A stretch of 41,361 nt of DNA from a virus. The notes beneath the pieces are model-generated. The model was not told the origin of the DNA, did not search any database, and saw nothing but the letters and a program-made list of their open reading frames with translations. The DNA lies in the IMG/VR virus record IMGVR_UViG_3300021957_000095, positions 1-41,361 of that record; one strand, written 5' to 3'. Both the position numbers and the translations under genes were made by a program. This document shows, one piece after another, positions 14,511 through 22,628 of the stretch (the first letter of the stretch is position 1; each line of letters starts with the position of its first letter).

Positions 14511-15823
14511 ATTTAGATTATTTCGAGAAAGTTATTGTATATAAAAGCTTGACAGATGAAAAATACCTGGCAGATATTATAGGTCATATTGACCCTGCTC
14601 TTATAGCTAATAAAAGCATTAAGACTATTTTCACTATCATTAAGGACTTTTATAATAAGCGCGGTACCCCGCCTACAGTAACTGAACTTAAAACATACCT
14701 CGTCAATGATGAAGTGAAAGATGCTTTTAGAGTTGTTGCTGGTACCTTTAATGAGATTGACAAAAAACTTAATAAGGAAGAACTCCTCGAAAATACCGAG
14801 AGATATCTTAAAGAACGCGCAATCTACCATACTATGATGGATGTAGCCGAAGATATCACATCCGGAAAAGTTGATACGAGTTATATTTTAGAGAGGTTCG
14901 AAAAGAGCTGCCGTATTAATCTTAAAGATGATATCGGGTTAGATCTATTTAAAGATATTGATAACCTCGTAGATGAAATCACGACTGATCAACCAGTAAT
15001 ACCATCTCTCTGGCCATGGCTAGATGAAAAGCTTGACGGGGGATTTCGAGCAAATGGCAGAGCGTTTTATGTTTTTGCTGGTCAGACAAACGTCGGTAAA
15101 AGTATCTTCCTAGGTAATATTGCTGCTAATATGTGCCGGCAAGGTAAAAATGTCGTTATTATCTCTCTAGAAATGAGTGAGATAATGTACGGGTGCCGCG
15201 TTGCGTCTGATATAACTAGAATACCAATAGCGAACTTAAAAGACGAAGCTGTTACTCTTAAGCATACTATTAATGAGATTGGTGAAACGCCATCAAACGG
15301 TAAAATCTTAATTAAAGAGTTTCCACCGAATACTATTAGCGCACAACAAGTTGCGAGTTATATTAAAACAGTTCAAATGCAAGGTATACATATCGACGCT
15401 ATTGTTCTAGACTATATTAATCTCATCCGAGGTTCGATGAATTCAAATCTTTATGAGCGTATTAAGACTGCCGCTGAAGAAATCAGAGCTCTAACATATA
15501 AGTTTGAATGCCCTATCATTAGCGCTACCCAGCTTAACCGTACAGGGTACGATGTAGAAGCGCCGAAACTAGATAGTATTGGGGAAAGTATTGGTCTAGC
15601 TGCGACATCTGATGTAATCGTGGGCATTACACAGAGTGATGAAGATAAGGAGCTCAGTATAATCAATTTACATATGATGAAAAATCGTTTTGGACCGAAT
15701 TTTGGTAGTAATCAAATGCGAATTGATTTTAATACTCTTACTATTAGCGAGGATGAAACGTTAAATGATGATGACGGTGATTTAGGGGGAGCAGCTAATG
15801 CACTCGATATGTTGAGTAATTAA
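14498..15823 (+). CDS. gp41: Replicative DNA helicase, T4 gp41-like (DnaB family)
   Basis: Hexameric 5'-3' helicase that opens the fork with primase gp61. The 441-residue length fits gp41 (about 475). The N-terminal 150 residues are helical, as in the DnaB collar. Walker A is AGQTNVGKS at residues 194-202, followed by IISLEMSE at 221-228 (DnaB H1a), a Walker B-type IVLDYINLI near 305 and SATQLNR near 345. The C terminus is acidic. The gene starts 13 nt inside the glycosyltransferase gene with no clear Shine-Dalgarno sequence, so translation is probably coupled. Confidence 0.95.
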   Translation: MEKIDLDYFEKVIVYKSLTDEKYLADIIGHIDPALIANKSIKTIFTIIKDFYNKRGTPPTVTELKTYLVNDEVKDAFRVVAGTFNEIDKKLNKEELLENTERYLKERAIYHTMMDVAEDITSGKVDTSYILERFEKSCRINLKDDIGLDLFKDIDNLVDEITTDQPVIPSLWPWLDEKLDGGFRANGRAFYVFAGQTNVGKSIFLGNIAANMCRQGKNVVIISLEMSEIMYGCRVASDITRIPIANLKDEAVTLKHTINEIGETPSNGKILIKEFPPNTISAQQVASYIKTVQMQGIHIDAIVLDYINLIRGSMNSNLYERIKTAAEEIRALTYKFECPIISATQLNRTGYDVEAPKLDSIGESIGLAATSDVIVGITQSDEDKELSIINLHMMKNRFGPNFGSNQMRIDFNTLTISEDETLNDDDGDLGGAANALDMLSN

Positions 15824-15846
15824 AAAAAGGAACTAAATAATTTGTA

Positions 15847-16224
15847 ATGTCCAAGCACGACACAGTACAAATTATTAAGAAGTTTATAACCGATTATACA
15901 TCAACGCTAGCTTACTTTAAAGAGTCAGATTTATATAAAGGTAGCGTTGTACTTGGCGGTACGAGTTATAATATCTTAGGAGCCTTTTTTTCAGTAAACC
16001 CGCATTCTATTGCTAATAAAGCACTAGAGGACCATGGAGGTGATATTATATTTTTAATTAATATTGAAAAAAACGTAGTTCTTATGAGAAAGAATAAAAA
16101 CTGTGGTATCGATCTAGGTAAGCTAGCCAAGCAGCTCTCTTCCGGTGGTGGTACGTCTGATGTAGCGGGGTGTATATTAAACGATACGATTATTAATATA
16201 ACTAAACTTTTACAGCCATGTTAG
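15847..16224 (+). CDS. Small protein with DHHA1-like C-terminal pattern
   Basis: A 125-residue protein. The stretch GGDIIFLINIEKNVVLMRK, then IDLGKLAKQLSSGGGTSDVAG, resembles the DHHA1 substrate-binding domain of RecJ/NrnA-type phosphoesterases. That domain typically reads (l/i)D-v-x-x-L-A-x-x-x-GGGGH-x-x-AAG. The usual His is replaced (GGGTSDVAG) and the catalytic DHH domain is absent, so a nuclease role is unlikely on its own; it may bind nucleotide or ssDNA. A CTAAATA late-like box lies 7 nt upstream (15833-15839) and an AAAAAAGG run slightly further up. It overlaps the next gene by 7 nt. The family call is tentative. Confidence 0.7.
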   Translation: MSKHDTVQIIKKFITDYTSTLAYFKESDLYKGSVVLGGTSYNILGAFFSVNPHSIANKALEDHGGDIIFLINIEKNVVLMRKNKNCGIDLGKLAKQLSSGGGTSDVAGCILNDTIINITKLLQPC

Positions 16225-16502
16225 TCGAAACACCTACACAACAAATCGAGGAAGCAGAATTTGCTCATGCTTTTCTTTCATTCTGTACTCTAGTATCTCT
16301 ATTAAACGGTAAGAAGATGAATTATCCAACAGTGTTTTTGAAGATATTGGAAAATAAAAAAATTCGCGAACTTTATATGGAGCATATCCATGAAGATAGT
16401 GAATTTGCAGCAATTCGAAAATTTATCGATATGGAGCCATCGATTACAAAAAGTAAATATATAACAAAGTACTTGAATAAGTTAAAAACGCCTCTATTAT
16501 AG
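16218..16502 (+). CDS. Small helical protein, possible gp33 by position
   Basis: A 94-residue acidic, mostly helical protein (EEAEFAHAFLSFCTLVSLL, then YPTVFLKILENKKIRELYMEH). I do not recognise it from sequence. In T4 the order is 33-59-32, and this gene lies directly before the gp59-like and gp32 genes, so it is a positional candidate for gp33, the late transcription co-activator that links sigma gp55 and the clamp. The size (T4 gp33 is 112) fits. Other small proteins are equally possible. It overlaps the upstream gene by 7 nt. Confidence 0.7.
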   Translation: MLVETPTQQIEEAEFAHAFLSFCTLVSLLNGKKMNYPTVFLKILENKKIRELYMEHIHEDSEFAAIRKFIDMEPSITKSKYITKYLNKLKTPLL

Positions 16503-16506
16503 ATGT

Positions 16507-17148
16507 GTGGATGAATTTGAGAAAAATATTTACAATACGTATTTAGCGGTATCGAGGTCTGTTGTTAGTAAGCCCTTCCGCATACGTCGAAACTTTAAAG
16601 ATTTTGAGCAGAAGCCCGAATATGCAGCTGTAGTAAAGCTGAGTAAATTTTTTAAGAAACATAAACAGGTCAATATTAAAAGCTTCTTCGAAGCTCCTTT
16701 TTTTGTATATGGAGATGATCATTTCGATTTAAGTTTTTTCTGCTCTTATAAAGCAATTAGTGTATATACAAAATACAACGACAACTTCTTAGTCGATAAT
16801 CCTGGAAGTAAAGTTTGTTTACAAAAGATAAAAGATAGTATTATTTTTATTAGTAATTACTGTAAACAGCAAGATATAAACATTAATTATTATATAGCTC
16901 ATAAGGAGCCCGGTGCACTATATAATGCATTTTTAAATCATTTAAAAAACAGGCAAATAAATGTGTATATTTTATTTGCCTATTCACAATTTGATAGTAT
17001 AATAACGTTGTTAGATTATAATATCAAACAAACATTCTCACCGTCATTAGCTCGAATAAAATATTTGAGAACAAAACTATACACGGCTAACCAAACAAAA
17101 AAAAATATCGATATGTTTAAAACGTATCTTGAAAAACAAAAAAAATAA
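16507..17148 (+). CDS. gp59: gp59-like helicase loader
   Basis: gp59 loads gp41 helicase onto gp32-coated forks. Support is threefold: the length (213, T4 217), the position immediately before gene 32 as in T4, and a matching pattern. That pattern is a basic helical N terminus, a central LSFFCSYKAISVYTKY segment, and a C-terminal FLNHLKNRQINVYILFAYSQF part similar in layout to T4 gp59. The protein is basic (Lys-rich ending), as expected for a fork-DNA binder. The start is GTG at 16507; the nearest ATG codons upstream are in other frames. Similarity was judged by eye, so moderate certainty. Confidence 0.72.
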   Translation: MDEFEKNIYNTYLAVSRSVVSKPFRIRRNFKDFEQKPEYAAVVKLSKFFKKHKQVNIKSFFEAPFFVYGDDHFDLSFFCSYKAISVYTKYNDNFLVDNPGSKVCLQKIKDSIIFISNYCKQQDININYYIAHKEPGALYNAFLNHLKNRQINVYILFAYSQFDSIITLLDYNIKQTFSPSLARIKYLRTKLYTANQTKKNIDMFKTYLEKQKK

Positions 17149-17156
17149 AATATAAT
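17129..17156 (+). promoter_or_regulatory. Early-type promoter of gp32
   Basis: TTGAAA (17129-17134), 16-nt A-rich spacer, TATAAT (17151-17156), then exactly 6 nt to the ATG at 17163. Confidence 0.8.
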
Positions 17157-17162
17157 TAAATC

Positions 17163-18023
17163 ATGAGTAATATAACAAAATCAATGTTCGAATCCATTCG
17201 CGGTGCATTAGCAGCTGACGAAGGTAAATCATCAAATAATGCCAATATCCTGCGCACTGAACCGGGCAATACTTACACGGTACGACTTCTACCGTTCGCT
17301 GCAGATCCGTCGAAGACGTTCTTTCATTATTTTCAACATGGTTGGAATAGCTTTTCTACAGGTCAGTATGTAGCAGCGATCTCGCCTCAGACGTTCGGTG
17401 ACCGTGACCCAATTGCAGAAACCCGCTATAAATTTTACAGGGGTAATGATGAAGAAAAGGCGATCGCAAGTAAGATTATGCGTTCCGAAAAATGGCTTGC
17501 TAATGTTTATGTTGTAAATGATCCTGTTAACCCGGATAATAACGGTAAAACTATGGTTCTACGTTACGGTAAACAATTACATAAAGTTATCGCTAGCGCT
17601 ATTGACGGTGAGGATGCCGGTGATCTTGGTCCTCGTATCTTCGATCTCGGACCTGATGGTGTTAACTTTAAAATTATTGTTGAGAAGCAAGGTGATTTTC
17701 CGACGTATGTTTCGTCAAAGTTTACCTTTCCTACTGAGATTAAAGGTCTCGCAGAAAGTGATCACGAAAAAATCTATAAAAGCGGTGTGGAGCTCAACTC
17801 AATCTTCCCTATTAAGAGTTATGATGAACTTAAAGAGATGGTTAATGAGCATATTCTCTGCGAAGATGCCGACTCGCAACGTAGCGAGGCAGCTCCTGCT
17901 CCTGTTGCAGTACCTACATCTGCACCAGCTACTGCCGCACCAGTTCCAGTAGCTGCTGCAACAACCACAGCTTCAACCGATGATAGTGACATTCAAGATC
18001 TACTTGACGGTCTAGATATCTAA
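17163..18023 (+). CDS. gp32: Single-stranded DNA-binding protein, gp32-like
   Basis: Coats ssDNA during replication and recombination and recruits UvsX, gp59 and gp41. At 286 residues it is close to T4 gp32 (301). The gp32 core pattern is visible: NTYTVRLLPFAADPSKTFFHYFQHGW, then SEKWLANVYVVNDPVNPDNNGKT and VLRYGKQLHKVI (the VVxDP...GK element). The tail is an Ala/Pro-rich linker and a short acidic end (DDSDIQDLLDGLDI), as in the regulatory C terminus of T4 gp32. The T4 zinc site (His plus three Cys) is missing: the only Cys is near residue 237, outside the core. It has its own early-type promoter and is followed by an unknown gene after 5 nt. Confidence 0.92.
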   Translation: MSNITKSMFESIRGALAADEGKSSNNANILRTEPGNTYTVRLLPFAADPSKTFFHYFQHGWNSFSTGQYVAAISPQTFGDRDPIAETRYKFYRGNDEEKAIASKIMRSEKWLANVYVVNDPVNPDNNGKTMVLRYGKQLHKVIASAIDGEDAGDLGPRIFDLGPDGVNFKIIVEKQGDFPTYVSSKFTFPTEIKGLAESDHEKIYKSGVELNSIFPIKSYDELKEMVNEHILCEDADSQRSEAAPAPVAVPTSAPATAAPVPVAAATTTASTDDSDIQDLLDGLDI

Positions 18024-18028
18024 TACAT

Positions 18029-18571
18029 ATGGAAGATCAAGAACAGGTCCCGCCAAGTAGCTTCGAGAGACAGCTTACCCCAGAAGAAGAAAAAGCGGTG
18101 CTTATTAACTTCATGGGTAATACCTACGGTGAAGTTAAGAAGTTAGATAGTAACGTCGTCGGTAATTCAACGTCGCTCGGTAATCGCAGCGACGGTATCA
18201 AACAGCATCTAGAACATGTTGTAAAGTCTAACGCAGCTAATACCCCGGTAAATACGCTACCTGTTCAAGCTCAACCGGTACAGCAGCCAGTCGAAGCTGT
18301 ACCGGTTGTACCTCCTCCACTGGTGCAGCCCGGTTCATCGACGGTAAATGAAGTACATTCCCAGCAAGATGATAATCAACTAACCTTCAGTTTTGATGTA
18401 AACGAGAAAGAAGAATTATTTACATTAATCGAAAAGGTATTAACTAGGTTAGATAAATTGCATCGTAAAGTGGATGATCTTGTAGAAAGTGGTAAAAATA
18501 GCAAAGTCACTTCTTTACCGATCAAGAAGCGAACAAAAAAAAAATCAGTTGAACCAAAAGAGGAAACATAG
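18029..18571 (+). CDS. Hypothetical protein with Pro/Gln linker
   Basis: A 180-residue protein of unknown function, 5 nt after gp32. Three parts can be seen. Residues 1-75 are mixed polar (RQLTPEEEKAVLINFMGNTYGEV). Residues about 75-110 are a Pro/Val/Gln linker (NTLPVQAQPVQQPVEAVPVV). Residues 120-165 form a probable helix pair (EKEELFTLIEKVLTRLDKLHRKVDDL). The C terminus is very basic (KKRTKKKSVEPK), opposite in charge to the gp32 tail encoded just before it. It may interact with gp32 or DNA; that is inferred from charge and position. Confidence 0.75.
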   Translation: MEDQEQVPPSSFERQLTPEEEKAVLINFMGNTYGEVKKLDSNVVGNSTSLGNRSDGIKQHLEHVVKSNAANTPVNTLPVQAQPVQQPVEAVPVVPPPLVQPGSSTVNEVHSQQDDNQLTFSFDVNEKEELFTLIEKVLTRLDKLHRKVDDLVESGKNSKVTSLPIKKRTKKKSVEPKEET

Positions 18572-18577
18572 TATAAT
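18549..18577 (+). promoter_or_regulatory. Early-type promoter and RBS of gp45
   Basis: TTGAAC (18549-18554), 17-nt spacer, TATAAT (18572-18577). The ATG at 18589 is 11 nt away and, unlike most genes here, has a Shine-Dalgarno-like GAGG at 18579-18582. That supports ATG 18589 over the TTG at 18577. Confidence 0.75.
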
Positions 18578-18588
18578 TGAGGCAATAT

Positions 18589-19332
18589 ATGGCATATTTA
18601 AAACTAAAAAATAAGAAAGACTTCATTACTAACTTTCTCGGACCTATATCAAATCTAAATGATATGTGCGTTCTTAAAGTTACTAACAACAACATCTCCT
18701 GTACAATTGCAGCAGCCGATTCGACTGTTGTATGTAGAGCTGATTTAGAATGCGAAGTTGATATTGGGTCAGTAGAATCTGTTACTCTAAATATACCTGA
18801 TATTAAAAAGCTAATTAGAGTATTAGATATTGTACCAGAAAATGAGATATCTATAACAATAAACGATAATAATATTTCCTATAGTAAGAGTGGGTATAAG
18901 TTTAGATATCATGTTCTCGACGATGGTATTATTAAACTACCTAATATTAATGTTAATAAGATTAATAACCTGGAGTTTCATACTAACTTTAAAGTTACCG
19001 AAAAAGATCTAGGAATGCTATATAAGGGTAGTTCATTTACTACTGAAACATCTAAGCTTTACATCTTCCAGGAAGGTGAAGGTATCTCCGGAGAGTTAGG
19101 TGATAAGAATCGTCATAATACAGATAACTTCGTATGCGTGTTAAGTGAAACCTATGAAGGTAATACTTTATCAAAACCTCTCGCAGTTAACTTTGAATCA
19201 TTTAGATTATTAAGTTTTGGTGGCAGTCGTGAAGTTAATTTTAGAGTTAACCAAGATATGGGAATCATTACATGCGCACTGAAAAAAGGCAGTACATCAT
19301 TGATTTACGTTGTATCTGCATTAATTAATTAA
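18589..19332 (+). CDS. gp45: Sliding clamp, gp45-like
   Basis: Trimeric ring that tethers gp43 to DNA and, in T4-type phages, activates late transcription. The protein has 247 residues (T4 gp45 228). Pattern support: LKLKNKKDFITNFLGPISNL at the N terminus, TNNNISCTIAAADSTVVCRADL, a linker with LNIPDIKKLIRVLDIVPENEISI, and a repeating PCNA-like beta layout to the end. I place the start at ATG 18589, just after GAGG, not at the in-frame TTG four codons upstream. The clamp-loader genes 44/62 that usually neighbour it are not in this window. Confidence 0.88.
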   Translation: MAYLKLKNKKDFITNFLGPISNLNDMCVLKVTNNNISCTIAAADSTVVCRADLECEVDIGSVESVTLNIPDIKKLIRVLDIVPENEISITINDNNISYSKSGYKFRYHVLDDGIIKLPNINVNKINNLEFHTNFKVTEKDLGMLYKGSSFTTETSKLYIFQEGEGISGELGDKNRHNTDNFVCVLSETYEGNTLSKPLAVNFESFRLLSFGGSREVNFRVNQDMGIITCALKKGSTSLIYVVSALIN

Positions 19333-19333
19333 T

Positions 19334-19699
19334 ATGTTAAACAAAGACGGTAGACTCAAAGAGAAGAGAATCAGTAATAAGCTTAAAACAGCTGGTTATA
19401 CTATTAAGAGATTAAAGGATAATGGCTTTGTTGTATTTAAGATGTTCAACGCCTATAGTACTGTTGATCCACGTCGATGGACGATCATGATTAATCCCGG
19501 TGATGCATCTGTTTATATGACATGCCATCATAATAAAGATAATCTAAATGAGGTATTATTTGAGTTAGATGATGGTGGTAACAATTTTAACCGAGGCTTC
19601 TTTGTTAAGACAGATAGTATCGAAGTTATCGTTAATGAGCTTATATCTAAAGGAGTTAATAACGACCCATCAAAAAATCCATTTAGTAAACTTAAATAA
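19334..19699 (+). CDS. Hypothetical protein
   Basis: A 121-residue basic protein 1 nt after gp45, probably co-transcribed with it. Pattern: Lys/Arg-rich helical N terminus (DGRLKEKRISNKLKTAGYTIKRL), then beta-rich GFVVFKMFNAYS, RRWTIMINPGDASVYMTC and EVLFELDDGG. This looks like a small alpha/beta domain. There are no catalytic motifs, cysteine clusters or membrane segments. Its place in the replication region suggests an early or middle role. I cannot assign a function. Confidence 0.75.
   Translation: MLNKDGRLKEKRISNKLKTAGYTIKRLKDNGFVVFKMFNAYSTVDPRRWTIMINPGDASVYMTCHHNKDNLNEVLFELDDGGNNFNRGFFVKTDSIEVIVNELISKGVNNDPSKNPFSKLK
19691..19698 (+). promoter_or_regulatory. Candidate late box CTTAAATA
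   Basis: CTTAAATA 5 nt before the ATG at 19704. It coincides with the end codons and stop of the upstream gene, so chance is possible, but the spacing matches the other late boxes exactly. Confidence 0.45.
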
Positions 19700-19703
19700 T
19701 CAC

Positions 19704-20045
19704 ATGGATGACGAATCCTTAGAATCGAACGAGTGTAATGATGAAAATTCAAGCACTGTCCCGCCTCTCTCTACACTACCAGTAGATGTAAAGGTAGATA
19801 AAGTAATTCAAGATGCAATACGCCTAATCGTCAAGGAGCAACTTAGTAAAGAAAGTGCGGATACAGATATTGATGCAATGATAGCAACATGCGCTGAATT
19901 TATGAAAAGCTTTATTATAATGGGCTATGATTTTGACGATAATGCAATTGCCCCTATATTCTATGCTAAAACAGATCTTGAAGCGGACGCGTTATCTCAC
20001 TATATGCAGCAATATTTTGTCTCTTCTATGAAACATGGTGGTTGA
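19704..20045 (+). CDS. Hypothetical acidic protein
   Basis: A 113-residue acidic protein, unrecognised. The N-terminal 30 residues are Glu/Asp/Ser-rich and disordered in character (DDESLESNECNDENSS). The rest is helical (DKVIQDAIRLIVKEQLSKES, then MIATCAEFMKSFIIMGYDF). The ATG at 19704 is preferred over the upstream in-frame start at 19569, which would overlap the previous gene by about 130 nt. It also sits 5 nt after a CTTAAATA box. If that box is used, this gene is late and distinct from the early genes around it. Confidence 0.7.
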   Translation: MDDESLESNECNDENSSTVPPLSTLPVDVKVDKVIQDAIRLIVKEQLSKESADTDIDAMIATCAEFMKSFIIMGYDFDDNAIAPIFYAKTDLEADALSHYMQQYFVSSMKHGG

Positions 20046-20069
20046 TTTTCTGCATATATATTATATAAT
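20042..20069 (+). promoter_or_regulatory. Early-type promoter of the rml-rnh operon
   Basis: TTGATT (20042-20047) overlapping the upstream stop codon, 16-nt spacer, TATAAT (20064-20069), and exactly 6 nt to the ATG at 20076. Confidence 0.8.
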
Positions 20070-20075
20070 AGTTAT

Positions 20076-20939
20076 ATGAATATAGCTGTACTCGGATCAG
20101 GGTTTATTGGTAAATATCTTAATAGTTACCTTTCAGATAACCATCTTACATACCTTCTTAACCAGACGGATGATCAGTATCACGTATCACATCGTCTTAG
20201 AGAATTTATTAAAACGCATAGAATTGATGTTGTAGTTAATACATGTGGATATACAGGTTACCCTAACGTAGATGCATGCGAAGATAATAAAGCTTCATGT
20301 ACATTATATAACATTACAGTACCGCTAGTAATTGAAGAAGAGTGTAAAGCTGCAAATGCTAAATTTATTAACGTGAGTTCTGGTTGTATATATACCGGTT
20401 ACGATAAAGATTATGTAGAAGATGACGAACCTAATTTTGGTATATATAATCCCGATTCTAGTTTTTATAGTAAGACAAAGCATTTAAGCGAGATGTTTTT
20501 AGATAAAGACTTTACTAATATTATTCGTATTAGAATGCCAGTTACAAGTAAGATGGACCATAAGAATCTTCTTTCTAAATTAAACAAATACGATAATATT
20601 ATTGACTTTAAGAATAGTAAAACTGATGTGGTTAAATTATGTCAGTTTATTGAAGTAGTAGTAGAGAATTTTAAGCCAGGTATTTACAACGCAGTACATA
20701 ATAAGACTCTTACAACGAGAGAGGTTACGGAGATTATGGTAGAGTACGGGATACAGAATGATAATTGGAAGTTTATACCATATGAAGATTTAGATATTCA
20801 AGCAAACAGAAGTAATTGTGTATTAGATAATAGTAAAGCTAAGAGAGACTTTGATTTTGATTTTGGAGATGAAGAATATTATATTAGACTTAATTGCGCT
20901 ATTTTACAAAAATCAGAATCATGGCAAGAAAAGGTATAA
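20076..20939 (+). CDS. RmlD-like dTDP-4-dehydrorhamnose reductase (SDR family)
   Basis: An extended short-chain dehydrogenase of 287 residues that probably reduces a dTDP-4-keto sugar. The N-terminal NAD(P) site is GSGFIG (residues 7-12). DVVVNTCGYTGYPNVDACE matches RmlD's motif after strand 4. SSGCIYTG carries the catalytic Ser/Thr region and FYSKTKHLSE the Tyr-x3-Lys pair. It is first in an operon with rmlA (19-nt overlap) and rmlB. No RmlC epimerase gene is seen, so the final sugar may not be L-rhamnose, or the host may supply RmlC. An alternative is a 4-ketoreductase with another stereochemistry. Confidence 0.82.
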   Translation: MNIAVLGSGFIGKYLNSYLSDNHLTYLLNQTDDQYHVSHRLREFIKTHRIDVVVNTCGYTGYPNVDACEDNKASCTLYNITVPLVIEEECKAANAKFINVSSGCIYTGYDKDYVEDDEPNFGIYNPDSSFYSKTKHLSEMFLDKDFTNIIRIRMPVTSKMDHKNLLSKLNKYDNIIDFKNSKTDVVKLCQFIEVVVENFKPGIYNAVHNKTLTTREVTEIMVEYGIQNDNWKFIPYEDLDIQANRSNCVLDNSKAKRDFDFDFGDEEYYIRLNCAILQKSESWQEKV

Positions 20940-21679
20940 TTTTAGCTGGCGGTAATGGAACGAGATTGTACCCATTAACATATAGTATCTCAAAACAAGT
21001 TTTACCGGTTTATGATAAACCGCTACTACTATACCCGGTACAAACAGTTTTGGACGCTGGTGTAGATGAAATTATCTTTATTATCAAACCTGATCAGTAT
21101 TATAATTTTAAGCATTTAATTAACAAGTTACAATTACCGGTAAAGTATAATATTGTAATGCAGGGAGATCCTAATGGGTTAGCGCAAGCATTTATTTTAG
21201 CGGAAGAATATATTGAAGGTCATTCAGTTGTATTAGCTTTAGGTGATAATATTTTCTATAGCGACACATTAAATGAGGATCTTGCAAATATCTTACCAGA
21301 TGAAAATATTATATTTGGGTATGAAGTTAATAATCCGAATGCATATGGAGTTGCTGCATTTGATGATAACGATGTGTTAATCGATGTTGTTGAAAAACCG
21401 GCTGTACCACCAAGTAAGTACGCTATACCGGGGTTATATTTCTTCGATGATACAGTCGTTAAAAAAGCAAAGAGTTGCGAGAAAAGCAATCGCGGTGAAT
21501 ACGAAATCGTCGATGTAATTAAGCAGTATATAGCAGAGAAAAATATTAGCTTTTATAAATTAGATAAAGGAGCTGCGTGGTTTGATTGCGGTACAATTGA
21601 CGATTTATTAGATGCTGGTAATTTTGTAAAAGCTATACAAACGAGAACAAATAATAAAATTGGTTATGAAGCAAAGTAA
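20921..21679 (+). CDS. rmlA: Glucose-1-phosphate thymidylyltransferase (RmlA)
   Basis: Makes dTDP-glucose from dTTP and glucose-1-phosphate. The 252-residue protein begins MARKGIILAGGNGTRLYPLT, the nucleotidyltransferase signature, followed by SKQVLPVYDKPLLLYPVQ. VLALGDNIFY, ANPNAYGVAAFD-like NNPNAYGV and GEYEIVDVI all match RmlA. I choose ATG 20921 over the in-frame start at 20894 because it begins directly at the conserved N terminus. It overlaps rmlD by 19 nt and rmlB by 14 nt, so translation is coupled. Length is slightly below the usual 290, shorter at the C terminus. Confidence 0.93.
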   Translation: MARKGIILAGGNGTRLYPLTYSISKQVLPVYDKPLLLYPVQTVLDAGVDEIIFIIKPDQYYNFKHLINKLQLPVKYNIVMQGDPNGLAQAFILAEEYIEGHSVVLALGDNIFYSDTLNEDLANILPDENIIFGYEVNNPNAYGVAAFDDNDVLIDVVEKPAVPPSKYAIPGLYFFDDTVVKKAKSCEKSNRGEYEIVDVIKQYIAEKNISFYKLDKGAAWFDCGTIDDLLDAGNFVKAIQTRTNNKIGYEAK

Positions 21680-22628
21680 TGATGGAAGAAATATTTTAGT
21701 AACCGGCGGTTACGGATTTATAGGAGGTAATTTTATCCGATTCATTAGAGATAATTTCCCGCAGCATCGTATAGTGTGTTTGGATAAAAACGGATACGCG
21801 TCTAACGAAAATTTTGTTAAGGGTCTATGTGATGCTGAGTATAAGCTCGATTTAAGCGAGAGTAATACATTCGAAATATTATCAAAAAAAGAGAGTAAGT
21901 TTGATTATATCTTTAACTTTGCAGCAGAGAGCCATGTAGATAATAGTATTAAAGATCCATCAGTTTTTGTAAGATCTAATGTATTAGGTACGCAAAATTT
22001 ACTTGAATATTTCCGTAAGGCTAAATACGGTAAACTTATACATATTAGTACCGATGAGGTCTACGGCCATTTAGGATTTAATGACCCTTCATTTGTAGAG
22101 TCAACCCCAATTAACCCTCGTTCACCCTACGCTGCGAGTAAGGCATCAAGCGATCTCTTGTGTATGGCTTATATTAATACCTTCGATTGTAATATTAGTA
22201 TTACTCGATGCTGTAATAATTATGGCCCTAATCAGCATAGTGAAAAATTCATACCGACCATTATAAAATCACTTAGTAAAGATAAGAAAGTACCAATTTA
22301 CGGTGAAGGTTTAAATATCCGCGAGTGGATACATGTGTATGATCATAATTTAGCTGTCTGGGCAGTCGCGACAAAAGGTAAGAATGAAGTATATAACATC
22401 GGGTCTGGATTAGAATTTACAAATATCGAATTAGTTGATAAAATCTGCAAGATAATGAATAAGGATTTGGATAAAAGTGCGGTATTTGTTGAAGATAGAC
22501 TTGGCCATGATTTTAGATATAGCATTGACTGCAGTAAAATCCAAGAAGAACTGTTTTTTGAACCCTTATATACTGATTTTGACAGTCAATTAGAACAACT
22601 AGTTAAAGAATATGTATATGAAGCTTAA
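21666..22628 (+). CDS. rmlB: dTDP-glucose 4,6-dehydratase (RmlB)
   Basis: Converts dTDP-glucose to dTDP-4-keto-6-deoxyglucose with bound NAD. Motifs: TGGYGFIGGNF near the N terminus, NFAAESHVDNSI, STDEVYG (catalytic Thr-Asp-Glu), SPYAASKASSD (Tyr-x3-Lys) and RCCNNYGPNQ plus GEGLNIREWIHV. All are diagnostic for RmlB. Length is 320. The ATG at 21666 is preferred to the TTG two codons upstream. It is the third gene of the rmlD-A-B cassette. The sugar could decorate phage DNA, a virion glycan, or alter the host surface; the glycosyltransferase at 13833-14510 is a possible user. Confidence 0.94.
   Translation: MKQSNDGRNILVTGGYGFIGGNFIRFIRDNFPQHRIVCLDKNGYASNENFVKGLCDAEYKLDLSESNTFEILSKKESKFDYIFNFAAESHVDNSIKDPSVFVRSNVLGTQNLLEYFRKAKYGKLIHISTDEVYGHLGFNDPSFVESTPINPRSPYAASKASSDLLCMAYINTFDCNISITRCCNNYGPNQHSEKFIPTIIKSLSKDKKVPIYGEGLNIREWIHVYDHNLAVWAVATKGKNEVYNIGSGLEFTNIELVDKICKIMNKDLDKSAVFVEDRLGHDFRYSIDCSKIQEELFFEPLYTDFDSQLEQLVKEYVYEA

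Noticed and set aside
17518-17952. 144-residue plus-strand open frame inside gp32
   Set aside because: It is an out-of-frame shadow of the gp32 coding sequence with Leu-rich low-complexity translation.
19569-19703. Upstream start of the 19704 gene
   Set aside because: It would overlap the previous gene by about 130 nt in another frame; ATG 19704 is better placed.
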